Part shown: one piece after another, positions 6,970-14,821 of the stretch
Layout: each line of letters opens with the position of its first letter
Numbering within the stretch: the first letter of the stretch is position 1
From: a virus
Strand: one strand, 5' to 3'
Length of the DNA stretch: 25,235 nucleotides
Virus record (IMG/VR): IMGVR_UViG_3300023175_000184
Location: 1-25,235 of that record
Notes under the pieces: model-generated
Seen by the model: only the letters and a program-made list of their open reading frames with translations
What the model was told of the DNA's origin: nothing
Database searches by the model: none
Program-made: the position numbers and the translations under genes

Positions 6970-9900
6970 GTTGTGGTTCTTGTGGTGGTTGCTGTGGTGG
7001 ATAGGGATATGGATATGGTGGATAAGGATATGGATATTGTGGCATTTGCATTTGCGTAGGATTCCTAGGTGCATTAGGACTTCCCATTTCAATAGCTTCC
7101 ACTCTACCAATCAAGTCTTTGATAGCTTCAATCATGACGGGAGTCAGACCCTCATAACGAACCTTTTTAACACCATTCTTATCTTCAACAACAAGTTCGG
7201 GGAATTCTTTCTCAACTTCTTGTGCGATTACACCATAATCAATCTGCCCTTCTTTATTCTTACCTGCTTTCTCATTCCAAACAAACATGTTACCACTCAG
7301 AGTCTTCATCTTCTGATCTGGTTTAGCAATCTGTTGAATCCTATCTTTCAGATTCTTATCAGATGGGAAGAAAGCAGTGATGTTTCCAGTTACATATAAA
7401 TCACCATCAACAGATAGATCTGTTGTAACACCAACAGATGAACCCATACCAGCACCAACAAGGAACTGACCGCTAGCAACATCAACTTTATTGGATGCAT
7501 CTACAGCAATGCGAACATTACCAAATGTTGGAGTGATACCCAAAGCTGCAGTTGGGTCAACCGTGAATCCTCCTGCAAGAGTAAGATTGCCGTTGATAGT
7601 TACATCACCATCATTGGTAACTTCACCACCAAATCTTACTGGACCATCAAAGTTGCTGAGGATGTTGTTGTTCTCACCACCTTCAACAGAAATGCTGTTA
7701 GTAACAACAACTTCTTCAAATCTTTCACTAGTCGTTGAACCTTCCGCTCCAGTTACGGTTGGAACAGGAACATTAAATGTCTCTTCTTGTCCAGTGAAGG
7801 AGTTAATCTTCTTGTTACCAATGTAGAAGTCACCATCGTTGTTAAGACCAGTGTAAACAACAATACCACCACCTCTATCTTGTGCCTGTGATAGATATTC
7901 TTCCAGATCAGAGAGAGTTCTTGTCTGAACTTGTGGCAGACCTGTTGAGTAGTTACCAGGACCATAACCAAGATATTCAAAGGTATGACCAGATGCTCTC
8001 AGAATAGAGTTTCTTCTCAGTTCTACGGGTAGTGGTTGAATTTTACTAATTCTTGCACCAGCTGGATGAGAAACAGCTCTCGTACCGAACATAGCACGAA
8101 CAACCGTAATCTCGTCACTACTTACACCACCAAGAGAGGAACTTACGACTCTCATGATCTCACGACCTATCTGAACATAATCACCAAGAGCGAATCTTCT
8201 GGTCGTCGAGTTATTAACATTAGGGAGTTTAATCGCTGTTGCAACGTTGGTCAGTTCATTTACAATTTGATCATGAATACCAGCATAGATTGCGAAGAAT
8301 CTACCACCATTATCCTCAGTGATTGAGGTGTCCTGGTCATTAGCTTCTAAAGCATGTCTGTAGACATAGTATGGGGAAGTTACTTCATCCGTAGTAACTG
8401 CACTAAAGGTATGAATACCAACTCTTTCACGAACAGTGAACTCACCTAATCTACCATCACTTTGGTTAAGTAATTCGAATTTATTACCAACAGCCAAGTC
8501 ATGTGGATTAGCACAGACAAAGGTAGTAATACCACTCGGTGCATCATATTGAGAACTAGAGATGGTAACAGCAACACCAACATTGTAGACAAAACTATTA
8601 GGTAGAATCTCTGGATCAGTTGCTGTCTTAGCAAGAGCAATCTGTACATTACCGTTAACCTCAGCAATTCTATAGTGCTTGCTAGCGGTAGATCCAACAC
8701 CAGTTACTTGAACTACATCACCATCATTAACTGCCAGTGTTGTTGTTCCAATGCCAACATCACCACCAATACTTTCAATATCAAGTGTAGTGATACCAGA
8801 AGTATATCCTGAACCAGGGTTGATGATATCAACAGCAGCAACCACACCACCAGATACCAATACTTTAGCAGTAGCACCCTGCCATACAGCAGTGCCACCA
8901 TTAAACAGTTTTACATTATAATATGTGCCATCAGCGTAGGATGTAGTGTTATCTGTAATGGTGTTAATACCAAGAACACCATTGTATCCATGCCTTCTAT
9001 CAAAGGTGAGTGTGGCAATACCAGCAGTGGAAGAAACCGTGCTAACCTCTTTACCAATCTTGGTTTTCTTGAAGAGACTATCAATCGTGTTTCTAGAAAT
9101 ACTCTTCTCCTGCTCGTTTGTTACAACTTCACCAACTGGTGCTCTCTTAGCATAAGAGGTAGCAGCAGGAGGGTTAGAGTGTGCGTTATCTCTATCAAAC
9201 TGAGGATAGTAATCCTCAACATTTGGTTTATACTTTTGTGCAGTGAATTCAACTTCAGGTGCATAATCAGCATCTAAGAGTTCAAGCAGATATTGTCCAT
9301 CAGATTTGTCCCTTTCATAAGTCGAAACAACTGTACTTCTATAGATGAAGAAGTTGGACTGCAAATCATTTCTCTCAAATCTTGGAAGAGAGAGGTTACG
9401 ATCACCAGTTGTATCAGTAAATGTGCCAGGGTTATGAACAACACCATCAGTGTCAGTAACATCAGTGGTAAATGTCATGTCATCACTGATACCAGCAACG
9501 GCAAACTTACCATTGTATCCACTGTTAGCAGCACCGACAGTGTTTGTATCACTCTTAATATTAGTGAGGATAACCTTATCACCAACATCTAGTCCATGAG
9601 GAAGATCCGTTCTGATTGTTACTGTGCTACCAGATGCAGAGCATGTAGAAATGAAACTGTGATTTCTATCATAGAGAACATCTGCTCTCTGCAATGATGT
9701 GGCAGTAGCGTAATCTGTCTGAGCAAATCCAGTCTGAGAGGAGAGTTGGAGAACATATCCCTGTCTAGGATCTCTAGAGTCCTGAGATTCCTTAGGAATT
9801 ACATAGTTGACACGATAAATCTTAGAGTCAAGACCTCTAGTGTCATCACGTCTCTTGACATATGATCTAGGAGTTATAGCATCAGTAAATGTAGAAAGAC

Positions 9901-12181
9901 CAACATAGATATCATTGTTGGTATTGACGTGAACAAACCAGTTGTTTGATTCAGTATCGTATTGAATTGGGTGACCAATATCACCAGCAATTTTGTCACT
10001 CACTCTACTGCGAATAACCAAAGCTGCTCCACCATAAATGGTGATTTCATTATCATTCAGAGCATCAGAGAAAGAAGAAGCAACTTTAATCTCAGTAGCA
10101 GAAACTCTGATGGCATAGTATGTTCTATGTGGTTCTATTCCTTCTGGAAGGTCACCAGTTTGACTAATGATTCTGATAGATTCACCAGTTACTAAACCAA
10201 TATCACTTGCGATTGTCAGTTCATTATCAGTTGGTCCAGAAGTAACATCTGCTTCTTTAATACCAGACTTAGATCCATAAGCGACAGTTGCTCCTACACC
10301 CACAGAATTAGTAGGCATCTGAATTGTAGCAGTCAGAGTACCAATTCCTGTTGAACCTGGAAGGAATAAAGTCTCACCATGTCTGCCACCAATCTTAAAT
10401 CCCTGTGTCAGATATGTGGGAAGAATATCCTGGTCAGACTGACCAGAGAGATACAAATGACTAGAGATGCCAGCATTTAGAGTCTTGTTGACATCAATTT
10501 GAAGCCAACTTACTTGCTTCTCTCTTGCATTAATTTCTTTTGGAGTAATGATATTGGTGATGAATCCTTGATCATCACGATTAAATGCTGCTGCCTTGAA
10601 TCCATCAGCAACCAGAGCAATCTGACCGAAGTTAGAGTTGGAGTTGGTGATAGATGCGTCAGCACCACTTAATGCTTCGAAGTGCTTATTGAAACCAATA
10701 GCGAACACCGAAACGATCTGGAATACAGCATCGTTGCTCAACTTAACGTGGGTAGTTTCCCATCCACTTCTATAGACAGCATCAGAGTCTAAGTGATAAA
10801 CAGTGGCACTGTTAGTAGAACTAGATCCACCAGACAAATCACCACCAGTTACTTTAGTGTATACAATACCATCATATAATCTAGATAGTTCGTTATATTT
10901 TACAAAAGCTCTATCATCTTTCTGCAGAGAGATTGCAGTGAACTGTGCCAAAACGATAGATCTGAAACCAGTACACTTACCACCATCACCATGAAGACCC
11001 TGCATACCCCAAACGGATCTGAGTGATACGTTAAAGATGTATGGGGAAGCACCACTAACTGTATCAGACTCAATGGTTACAGTAGCATTGGAAGAGTCTG
11101 GAGTTGCAATCAAGTTCTGTGGGAAACTTGGCAACTGATATGTAAATGAAGTGTCACTAATTACAGATGTGACAAATGCAGAGATGTTATAATTGGATAC
11201 ATTAACACCACGAATCTTGACTGGAGTTCCTGTAGTGAATCCGTGTGGGTTTTGTGTTGTTACTGTTACTTGTGCTGTGGGTGTTGCACCATCACCAGCA
11301 AACATCGATGTAACAACGGCAGCGTCTACACCAAGAGCACCAACGATTTCATATTCTGCTCTTTGCTTATCAAAATCACCTTGCTCATTTGGCCATTGGA
11401 ATGAAACAGGACGACCAGATGATGCCTGGAAAGCATGAGTCAGCTTGTAATAATACATGCTGAGGTCAGTCAAACCACTGTATCCTGTTACATCATTTAC
11501 ACCATCAGCAAACTCAAAGGCAGAGAGTTTGTGGTGAGAGAAGGTAGGGAGTGATCTATTAGTAGTATCAAATGTGGCAGGGTCGGTGTAAACCAACTCA
11601 TTATCTTGACCATCAAGGAAGGTGAACTGCCAGAAATAGCAACCACCAGTGATTCTCAGAATAGCAGACTGATTTACATTCTCATCTGTTGGGTTTGGAA
11701 CATATTTTGGTCTGATTCTGGTCTTTCTCAAATCCATACCAACGATGGATGTACCTCTAGGTACAATGCAACCACCGTTGACACTGTTAAACTTATAAAG
11801 AATATTATCTTCTTGAGTTAAATCAAAGTTGGATGTAAGTGTAAGATTGAGAGTCGATGTAGCGTCTGTTTCTGATCCAGCAGGGCTAACTACTTTACCA
11901 ATACCACCTACATTTCTGATTGCAAATCCTGGTCTATTATCAATAATATGATCACCAGGATATAACAGGATAGTTGTTCTGTTAAAGAGGTCGTTGTCCT
12001 TTCCTCTTACATATGAAAATCTAGCAGACTCAAGGAGTGCCCTCTGAATAGTCTTAAAAGGTTGTGTCAGAGAGTTACCCTGATTTTCAATACTGTCAGT
12101 AGCATCAAGATCATTAGGATTTACATAAAGGATACGTCCTTGTGTGTTCTTAATGAAATTATCTAACTTACTAAGAGGCAT
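6965..12181 (-). CDS. Large beta-helix tail fiber with C-terminal S74 chaperone
   Basis: At 1738 aa this is the largest protein of the window. The N-terminus has the opening of a right-handed beta-helix: PFKTIQRALLESAR at residues 41-54, then LLYPGDHIID at 72-81. At least three copies of a small beta module follow, marked by PHGF/PHGL/PHDL plus 'G..v.l', near residues 309, 860 and 1226. Near residue 1608 SDKNLKDRI begins a peptidase S74 (intramolecular chaperone of endosialidase) domain, including GVIAQEVEKEFPELV and YEGLTPVMIEAIKDL. In known S74 proteins this domain trimerises, folds the fiber and then cuts itself off before the Ser-Asp. Unusually, a Pro/Tyr/Gln-rich tail of about 37 residues follows the domain. 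It is transcribed from a late promoter 29 nt upstream and is probably a tail or baseplate-attached fiber. Confidence 0.88.
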   Translation of the reverse strand: MPLSKLDNFIKNTQGRILYVNPNDLDATDSIENQGNSLTQPFKTIQRALLESARFSYVRGKDNDLFNRTTILLYPGDHIIDNRPGFAIRNVGGIGKVVSPAGSETDATSTLNLTLTSNFDLTQEDNILYKFNSVNGGCIVPRGTSIVGMDLRKTRIRPKYVPNPTDENVNQSAILRITGGCYFWQFTFLDGQDNELVYTDPATFDTTNRSLPTFSHHKLSAFEFADGVNDVTGYSGLTDLSMYYYKLTHAFQASSGRPVSFQWPNEQGDFDKQRAEYEIVGALGVDAAVVTSMFAGDGATPTAQVTVTTQNPHGFTTGTPVKIRGVNVSNYNISAFVTSVISDTSFTYQLPSFPQNLIATPDSSNATVTIESDTVSGASPYIFNVSLRSVWGMQGLHGDGGKCTGFRSIVLAQFTAISLQKDDRAFVKYNELSRLYDGIVYTKVTGGDLSGGSSSTNSATVYHLDSDAVYRSGWETTHVKLSNDAVFQIVSVFAIGFNKHFEALSGADASITNSNSNFGQIALVADGFKAAAFNRDDQGFITNIITPKEINAREKQVSWLQIDVNKTLNAGISSHLYLSGQSDQDILPTYLTQGFKIGGRHGETLFLPGSTGIGTLTATIQMPTNSVGVGATVAYGSKSGIKEADVTSGPTDNELTIASDIGLVTGESIRIISQTGDLPEGIEPHRTYYAIRVSATEIKVASSFSDALNDNEITIYGGAALVIRSRVSDKIAGDIGHPIQYDTESNNWFVHVNTNNDIYVGLSTFTDAITPRSYVKRRDDTRGLDSKIYRVNYVIPKESQDSRDPRQGYVLQLSSQTGFAQTDYATATSLQRADVLYDRNHSFISTCSASGSTVTIRTDLPHGLDVGDKVILTNIKSDTNTVGAANSGYNGKFAVAGISDDMTFTTDVTDTDGVVHNPGTFTDTTGDRNLSLPRFERNDLQSNFFIYRSTVVSTYERDKSDGQYLLELLDADYAPEVEFTAQKYKPNVEDYYPQFDRDNAHSNPPAATSYAKRAPVGEVVTNEQEKSISRNTIDSLFKKTKIGKEVSTVSSTAGIATLTFDRRHGYNGVLGINTITDNTTSYADGTYYNVKLFNGGTAVWQGATAKVLVSGGVVAAVDIINPGSGYTSGITTLDIESIGGDVGIGTTTLAVNDGDVVQVTGVGSTASKHYRIAEVNGNVQIALAKTATDPEILPNSFVYNVGVAVTISSSQYDAPSGITTFVCANPHDLAVGNKFELLNQSDGRLGEFTVRERVGIHTFSAVTTDEVTSPYYVYRHALEANDQDTSITEDNGGRFFAIYAGIHDQIVNELTNVATAIKLPNVNNSTTRRFALGDYVQIGREIMRVVSSSLGGVSSDEITVVRAMFGTRAVSHPAGARISKIQPLPVELRRNSILRASGHTFEYLGYGPGNYSTGLPQVQTRTLSDLEEYLSQAQDRGGGIVVYTGLNNDGDFYIGNKKINSFTGQEETFNVPVPTVTGAEGSTTSERFEEVVVTNSISVEGGENNNILSNFDGPVRFGGEVTNDGDVTINGNLTLAGGFTVDPTAALGITPTFGNVRIAVDASNKVDVASGQFLVGAGMGSSVGVTTDLSVDGDLYVTGNITAFFPSDKNLKDRIQQIAKPDQKMKTLSGNMFVWNEKAGKNKEGQIDYGVIAQEVEKEFPELVVEDKNGVKKVRYEGLTPVMIEAIKDLIGRVEAIEMGSPNAPRNPTQMQMPQYPYPYPPYPYPYPPQQPPQEPQQ
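6977..7040 (-). repeat. Tandem GGATAT-type repeat coding Pro-Tyr tail
   Basis: On the plus strand, short units of the form GGATATGGATATGGTGGATAA recur imperfectly. Read on the minus strand they encode alternating Pro-Tyr-Pro-Tyr-Pro-Pro at the very end of the S74 fiber. The region is prone to slippage, so repeat number may vary between relatives. Confidence 0.7.
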
Positions 12182-12210
12182 CTTCTTGCATCATAGACAT
12201 TGTTCTGACC

Positions 12211-12218
12211 TATTTAGA
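12211..12218 (-). promoter_or_regulatory. T4-type late promoter motif TCTAAATA (to large fiber)
   Basis: TCTAAATA on the minus strand ends 29 nt before the ATG of the 1738-aa fiber at 12181. It forms one arm of the inverted repeat at 12210-12228. Confidence 0.6.
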
Positions 12219-12219
12219 C

Positions 12220-12227
12220 AATAAATA
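12220..12227 (+). promoter_or_regulatory. T4-type late promoter motif AATAAATA (to plus island)
   Basis: AATAAATA on the plus strand ends 21 nt before the ATG at 12249. It is the only promoter-like motif seen for the plus-strand island. No Shine-Dalgarno is evident in the leader. Confidence 0.65.
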
Positions 12228-12248
12228 GAGCTGCCTTACTGTATTTCC

Positions 12249-12539
12249 ATGGCTCAGACACCTGTTAAAAAGGATGAAAAAGCCAAAAAGGAAAGGTTTG
12301 ATTGGGCAGATGATGGTCTGTCCGCTTTGGTGCGTGTCGTTATTCTATCTTGGTCAGCAGCAATTCTTACACTTAATTATGTAACTATTCCTGGCTTGCA
12401 ACAGAAACAAATTGATCCCACTTTCATTGCCTCCGTTTTTACTGGAACTTTAGCGACTTTTGGGGTTCAGACAGCATCTAAGAAAAAAGATGAAAAAGAA
12501 TCCAAACCAGAGGAGAAAAAAGATGCAAAAGTTGATTAA
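12249..12539 (+). CDS. Small two-helix membrane protein, holin candidate
   Basis: A 96-aa protein with two hydrophobic segments (about residues 24-48, LSALVRVVILSWSAAIL..., and 57-75, TFIASVFTGTLATFGVQ). A Lys-rich N-terminus and a strongly charged Lys/Glu C-terminus flank them. Small size, two transmembrane helices and a charged tail are typical of class II holins, which open the inner membrane for lysis. Holins cannot be identified from sequence pattern alone, so this is an inference. It is the first gene of the plus-strand late island, 21 nt behind a late promoter motif. The next gene starts inside its last codons, so the two are translationally coupled. Confidence 0.75.
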   Translation: MAQTPVKKDEKAKKERFDWADDGLSALVRVVILSWSAAILTLNYVTIPGLQQKQIDPTFIASVFTGTLATFGVQTASKKKDEKESKPEEKKDAKVD

Positions 12540-12783
12540 TGCTCTCGCAGTATTGTCTTTTTTAGGCACTGCTGGTATAATCGGGGGAGGGGTATATGTG
12601 TATCTTACAAAGGATGCACTAATTGATTCGGCAAAGAAACAAGTTACTGAAGCTGCAACTGAAGCAATTACAGAAGCACTGCCAGGTATGCTTGATGCTG
12701 CTATTCCTGCATTACCTAGTGCTACTGGTGGTGCTATTCCTAATACTCCAAGTACATCTGGATCTGCTATTCCAAGTTTATGA
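12523..12783 (+). CDS. Membrane-anchored small protein with Pro/Ser-rich tail
   Basis: An 86-aa protein. The start is the ATG at 12523, chosen because AGGAG lies seven bases upstream and the resulting N-terminus (MQKLINALAVLSFLG) is a clean membrane anchor. Residues about 5-28 are hydrophobic, followed by an amphipathic Ala/Thr/Glu helix (KKQVTEAATEAITEALPG) and a low-complexity Pro/Ser/Gly/Ala tail with repeated AIP (AAIPALPS, GAIPNTPS, SAIPSL). The N-terminus could be an uncleaved signal anchor placing the tail in the periplasm. It overlaps the gene before it by 17 nt and the next by 4 nt (ATGA). The function is unknown; I recall similar short proteins in cyanophages. Confidence 0.78.
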   Translation: MQKLINALAVLSFLGTAGIIGGGVYVYLTKDALIDSAKKQVTEAATEAITEALPGMLDAAIPALPSATGGAIPNTPSTSGSAIPSL

Positions 12784-13472
12784 AAAAGTTTTTATTTGGA
12801 CTCCTGGGCATCAGTATCGTAAACACTGCTGCCTTAGGAGTTGTGGCTCTCTCTTCTAACGCTTCTGAAGAGAAAATTACTAAAGGATTTTACAGCATGG
12901 ATGCTATGGGTTGTATGCTCGTTAGAGAATGCACCAAAGATGTTCGACAAATTAAAAGCATCAAGGATATTAAGTCTGAGTATCCAGATTCTGATTATTC
13001 TGCTATTAGTGAAGAGTTTGATGCAATGCTACGCTCCCTTGATAAGATCGGAGTTAAAGTTTTTTTAGGAGCAGAGAGGTATTTCCCTGTGGATCACCGC
13101 GGTGTCTATCATACCGTAGGGAATAACTTCTTCCTGAATGATGGATTCATGCATCGGCAGAGTGTTCTAATGGCAGTCATGCGTCATGAAGGATGGCACG
13201 CTGCACAAGATTGCATGGCAGGTTCTATCAAGAATAACCTGCTTGCAATTATTAGGAACGAAGAAGATGTTCCTATGATTTGGAAAGAGTTAGTCAAGAG
13301 AACTTACCCTGCTCATGCACAACCCTGGGAAGCAGAAGCAACCTGGGCTGGTCGCACTGAAGGCATGACACAAAAAGCACTTGAATCTTGTGCTCGTGGC
13401 ACAATGTGGACTGATTATGAACCAACTCCTATGACTCGTGAGTGGTTAAAAGAGAATGGATTTATCGATTAA
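12780..13472 (+). CDS. Secreted zinc metallopeptidase-like protein (HEGWH)
   Basis: A 230-aa protein with an N-terminal signal sequence (about residues 1-29, MKKFLFGLLGISIVNTAALG...). The core holds HEGWH at 136-140 within VMRHEGWHAAQDC, a zinc-binding HExxH motif with Glu137 as the expected catalytic base. About 45 residues further, PWEAEATWAGR offers Glu184 or Glu186 as the third zinc ligand, the gluzincin arrangement. Cys at 45, 51, 144 and 204 could form disulfides in the periplasm. A secreted protease or peptidoglycan-linked hydrolase acting on the host envelope fits best; the substrate is unknown. It is coupled to the gene before by ATGA and overlaps the next by 17 nt, so it belongs to the same late operon as the holin candidate. 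Confidence 0.82.
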   Translation: MKKFLFGLLGISIVNTAALGVVALSSNASEEKITKGFYSMDAMGCMLVRECTKDVRQIKSIKDIKSEYPDSDYSAISEEFDAMLRSLDKIGVKVFLGAERYFPVDHRGVYHTVGNNFFLNDGFMHRQSVLMAVMRHEGWHAAQDCMAGSIKNNLLAIIRNEEDVPMIWKELVKRTYPAHAQPWEAEATWAGRTEGMTQKALESCARGTMWTDYEPTPMTREWLKENGFID

Positions 13473-14178
13473 TGAGATAAACATCAGGCAACAGCAAATA
13501 CCAAACGTGGAGGTGTGGAGCATAGGTCTCCCACCTCCTATCATTCCGCCTGTTCCAAGAGTAACACAACAAATTGGTGTTCCTATCATCCAAATGCCTG
13601 GATGTGTAGAGACACACAAAGACGGACAACGTAATAAGAATCTAGCAGAAGATGATCCCAACGGTATCGTCACTCATTGTGACGCTGGGATACCAACATA
13701 TGATGCAATGGATTACACTCCAGAGCAATTAGTTATCACTCAGAGCGCACCTGTAGAGCCTGTAAAAACAGAACAACCACCAACGGAAACCCCACCACCG
13801 CCAGAGGTGCCATCACAAAAGATACCACCAGTTCCCAAATTGGAAAATAAATCTGAGGAACAGGTATGTCAGTGGTATAAAGAACTATTAGCAAGTGATC
13901 CACGATGTATAGAACCAACGTTTACCGAAAAATATTTACCACCTCTTGACCTTGTAACCACAACTGCATCCATTGCATTTGTTGCAACAAGTTCTGCTAT
14001 CTTTGCTAAACCGATTGCAGATCTTCTGCTCAAAGTAGTTAAACCCACTGTCAAAAAGATTATGAAAAAGATTACTACTTTGCGGAAGAAGAAGGTCGTG
14101 CGGGAGTCTGTAAAGGACCGCCGAGATCAGCAGCGGATCCGCTCACACGCTGTGAGGAAGCTGAAGGGGCTGGAATAG
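13456..14178 (+). CDS. Pro-rich membrane protein with basic tail
   Basis: A 240-aa protein. The N-terminal half is rich in Pro, with PPPIIPPVP at 26-34 and, at 109-128, PTETPPPPEVPSQKIPPVPK. Cys sit at 50, 75, 138 and 151. A hydrophobic stretch at about 164-195 (LDLVTTTASIAFVATSSAIF) is followed by about 45 strongly basic residues, which by the positive-inside rule should be cytoplasmic. That places the Pro-rich half in the periplasm, an architecture reminiscent of TonB-like or spanin-like envelope-spanning proteins; this is inference only. It starts inside the end of the metallopeptidase gene (17-nt overlap, no strong ribosome site). Its last 104 nt are antisense to the end of the secreted protein gene on the other strand. 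Confidence 0.78.
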   Translation: MDLSINEINIRQQQIPNVEVWSIGLPPPIIPPVPRVTQQIGVPIIQMPGCVETHKDGQRNKNLAEDDPNGIVTHCDAGIPTYDAMDYTPEQLVITQSAPVEPVKTEQPPTETPPPPEVPSQKIPPVPKLENKSEEQVCQWYKELLASDPRCIEPTFTEKYLPPLDLVTTTASIAFVATSSAIFAKPIADLLLKVVKPTVKKIMKKITTLRKKKVVRESVKDRRDQQRIRSHAVRKLKGLE

Positions 14179-14821
14179 TGTGTCTATGTGGTGGAATAAC
14201 TCCTGGAGGATTCTTCAATACCACATCTGCACATATTCTATAGAAAGGACTCCGTGGATGGAACACAATACCTTTTTGTGCCAACTCACCACACTTAGTT
14301 AATCTCGTAAGTTCAAACTCTAATCTACGATTAGCAAGGATTTGGTCTCTTAAAGCGTTATGTTTTGTTGCTGCTTTTCGGCAGAGTTCTTGTGCTTCTT
14401 TGTCTAATGGTTTTGACCATGTAGCAGAAACACCAATAGACAGATTATAAGTATCTTTCTGTGCGGTTCTAGTAGGAACGTGATATAAAATATCTCCTGG
14501 ATTATCCATCAATCCATCTTCATCCAAGTCGCTCATATCATAGACTGGATCCATATAATATGGTTCAAATGGTTTCTGGAAAGAACTACTTCCAGTTACA
14601 AATGGTGTGACGTTTAGTGTGCTTCCTTGACACGAGATTCCATCACCATATGTGTTGGTAATATATGGACCTTGAAGGACCTGGATTGCTTGGTTGGTGA
14701 CTGAGCCTGAGCTATTTGCGATCGGACTTGCCGTTGCACTTACACCCCCGACAGTCTCTGCATTTACAGGGGCACTGACACCCGCACTCAGGACAAGTAG
14801 TAGACATAGTTTCCTCTTTAT
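14075..14821 (-). CDS. Secreted protein with Ca-binding-like loop; start codon unclear
   Basis: The frame encodes a clear signal peptide (KRKLCLLLVLSAGVSAPVNA, then ET), yet no ATG, GTG or TTG lies at a sensible place. The natural first residue falls on ATA at 14821, giving 248 aa; the only in-frame ATG, at 14989, lies deep inside the preceding gene and would bury the signal peptide. The mature part has conserved-looking IQVLQGPY and ISCQGSTLNVTPF segments, and a DLDEDGLMD loop (residues 98-106) fitting the DxDxDGxxD calcium pattern of EF-hand and dockerin loops. A helical Cys-containing region (Cys 147, 176 and 196) and a Pro/Ser-rich tail follow. It is the last of three exported proteins in this minus-strand run. 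Its 3' end overlaps the convergent plus-strand gene by 104 nt. The function is unknown. Confidence 0.72.
   Translation of the reverse strand: MKRKLCLLLVLSAGVSAPVNAETVGGVSATASPIANSSGSVTNQAIQVLQGPYITNTYGDGISCQGSTLNVTPFVTGSSSFQKPFEPYYMDPVYDMSDLDEDGLMDNPGDILYHVPTRTAQKDTYNLSIGVSATWSKPLDKEAQELCRKAATKHNALRDQILANRRLEFELTRLTKCGELAQKGIVFHPRSPFYRICADVVLKNPPGVIPPHRHTIPAPSASSQRVSGSAADLGGPLQTPARPSSSAK
14132..14156. repeat. Palindrome plus hairpin in convergent gene overlap
   Basis: AGCGGATCCGCT (14132-14143) is a perfect 12-nt palindrome. Overlapping its last two bases, CTCACA-CGC-TGTGAG (14142-14156) is a perfect 6-bp stem with a 3-nt loop. Both lie where the two convergent genes overlap. The position would suit a bidirectional transcript end or processing site, but no T-run follows on either strand. 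Confidence 0.5.
14712..14807 (-). CDS. Nested 31-aa cysteine-rich ORF (doubtful gene)
   Basis: An ATG at 14807 with AGAGGAAACT directly upstream (good Shine-Dalgarno spacing) opens a 31-codon frame. It encodes MSTTCPECGCQCPCKCRDC followed by RGCKCNGKSDRK, with nine Cys, metallothionein-like in spacing. It is nested out of frame inside the signal-peptide region of the 248-aa secreted protein. It may be a real overlapping microgene, a translation-coupling device or chance; the hydrophobic frame around it is certainly coding. Confidence 0.3.
   Translation of the reverse strand: MSTTCPECGCQCPCKCRDCRGCKCNGKSDRK

Larger units (their letters stand above)
12210..12228. repeat. Inverted repeat in divergent late-promoter region
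   Basis: CTATTTA (12210-12216) and TAAATAG (12222-12228) are perfect inverted copies around a 5-nt spacer, GACAA. The two arms are themselves the late-promoter cores of the divergent transcripts. Confidence 0.75.
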
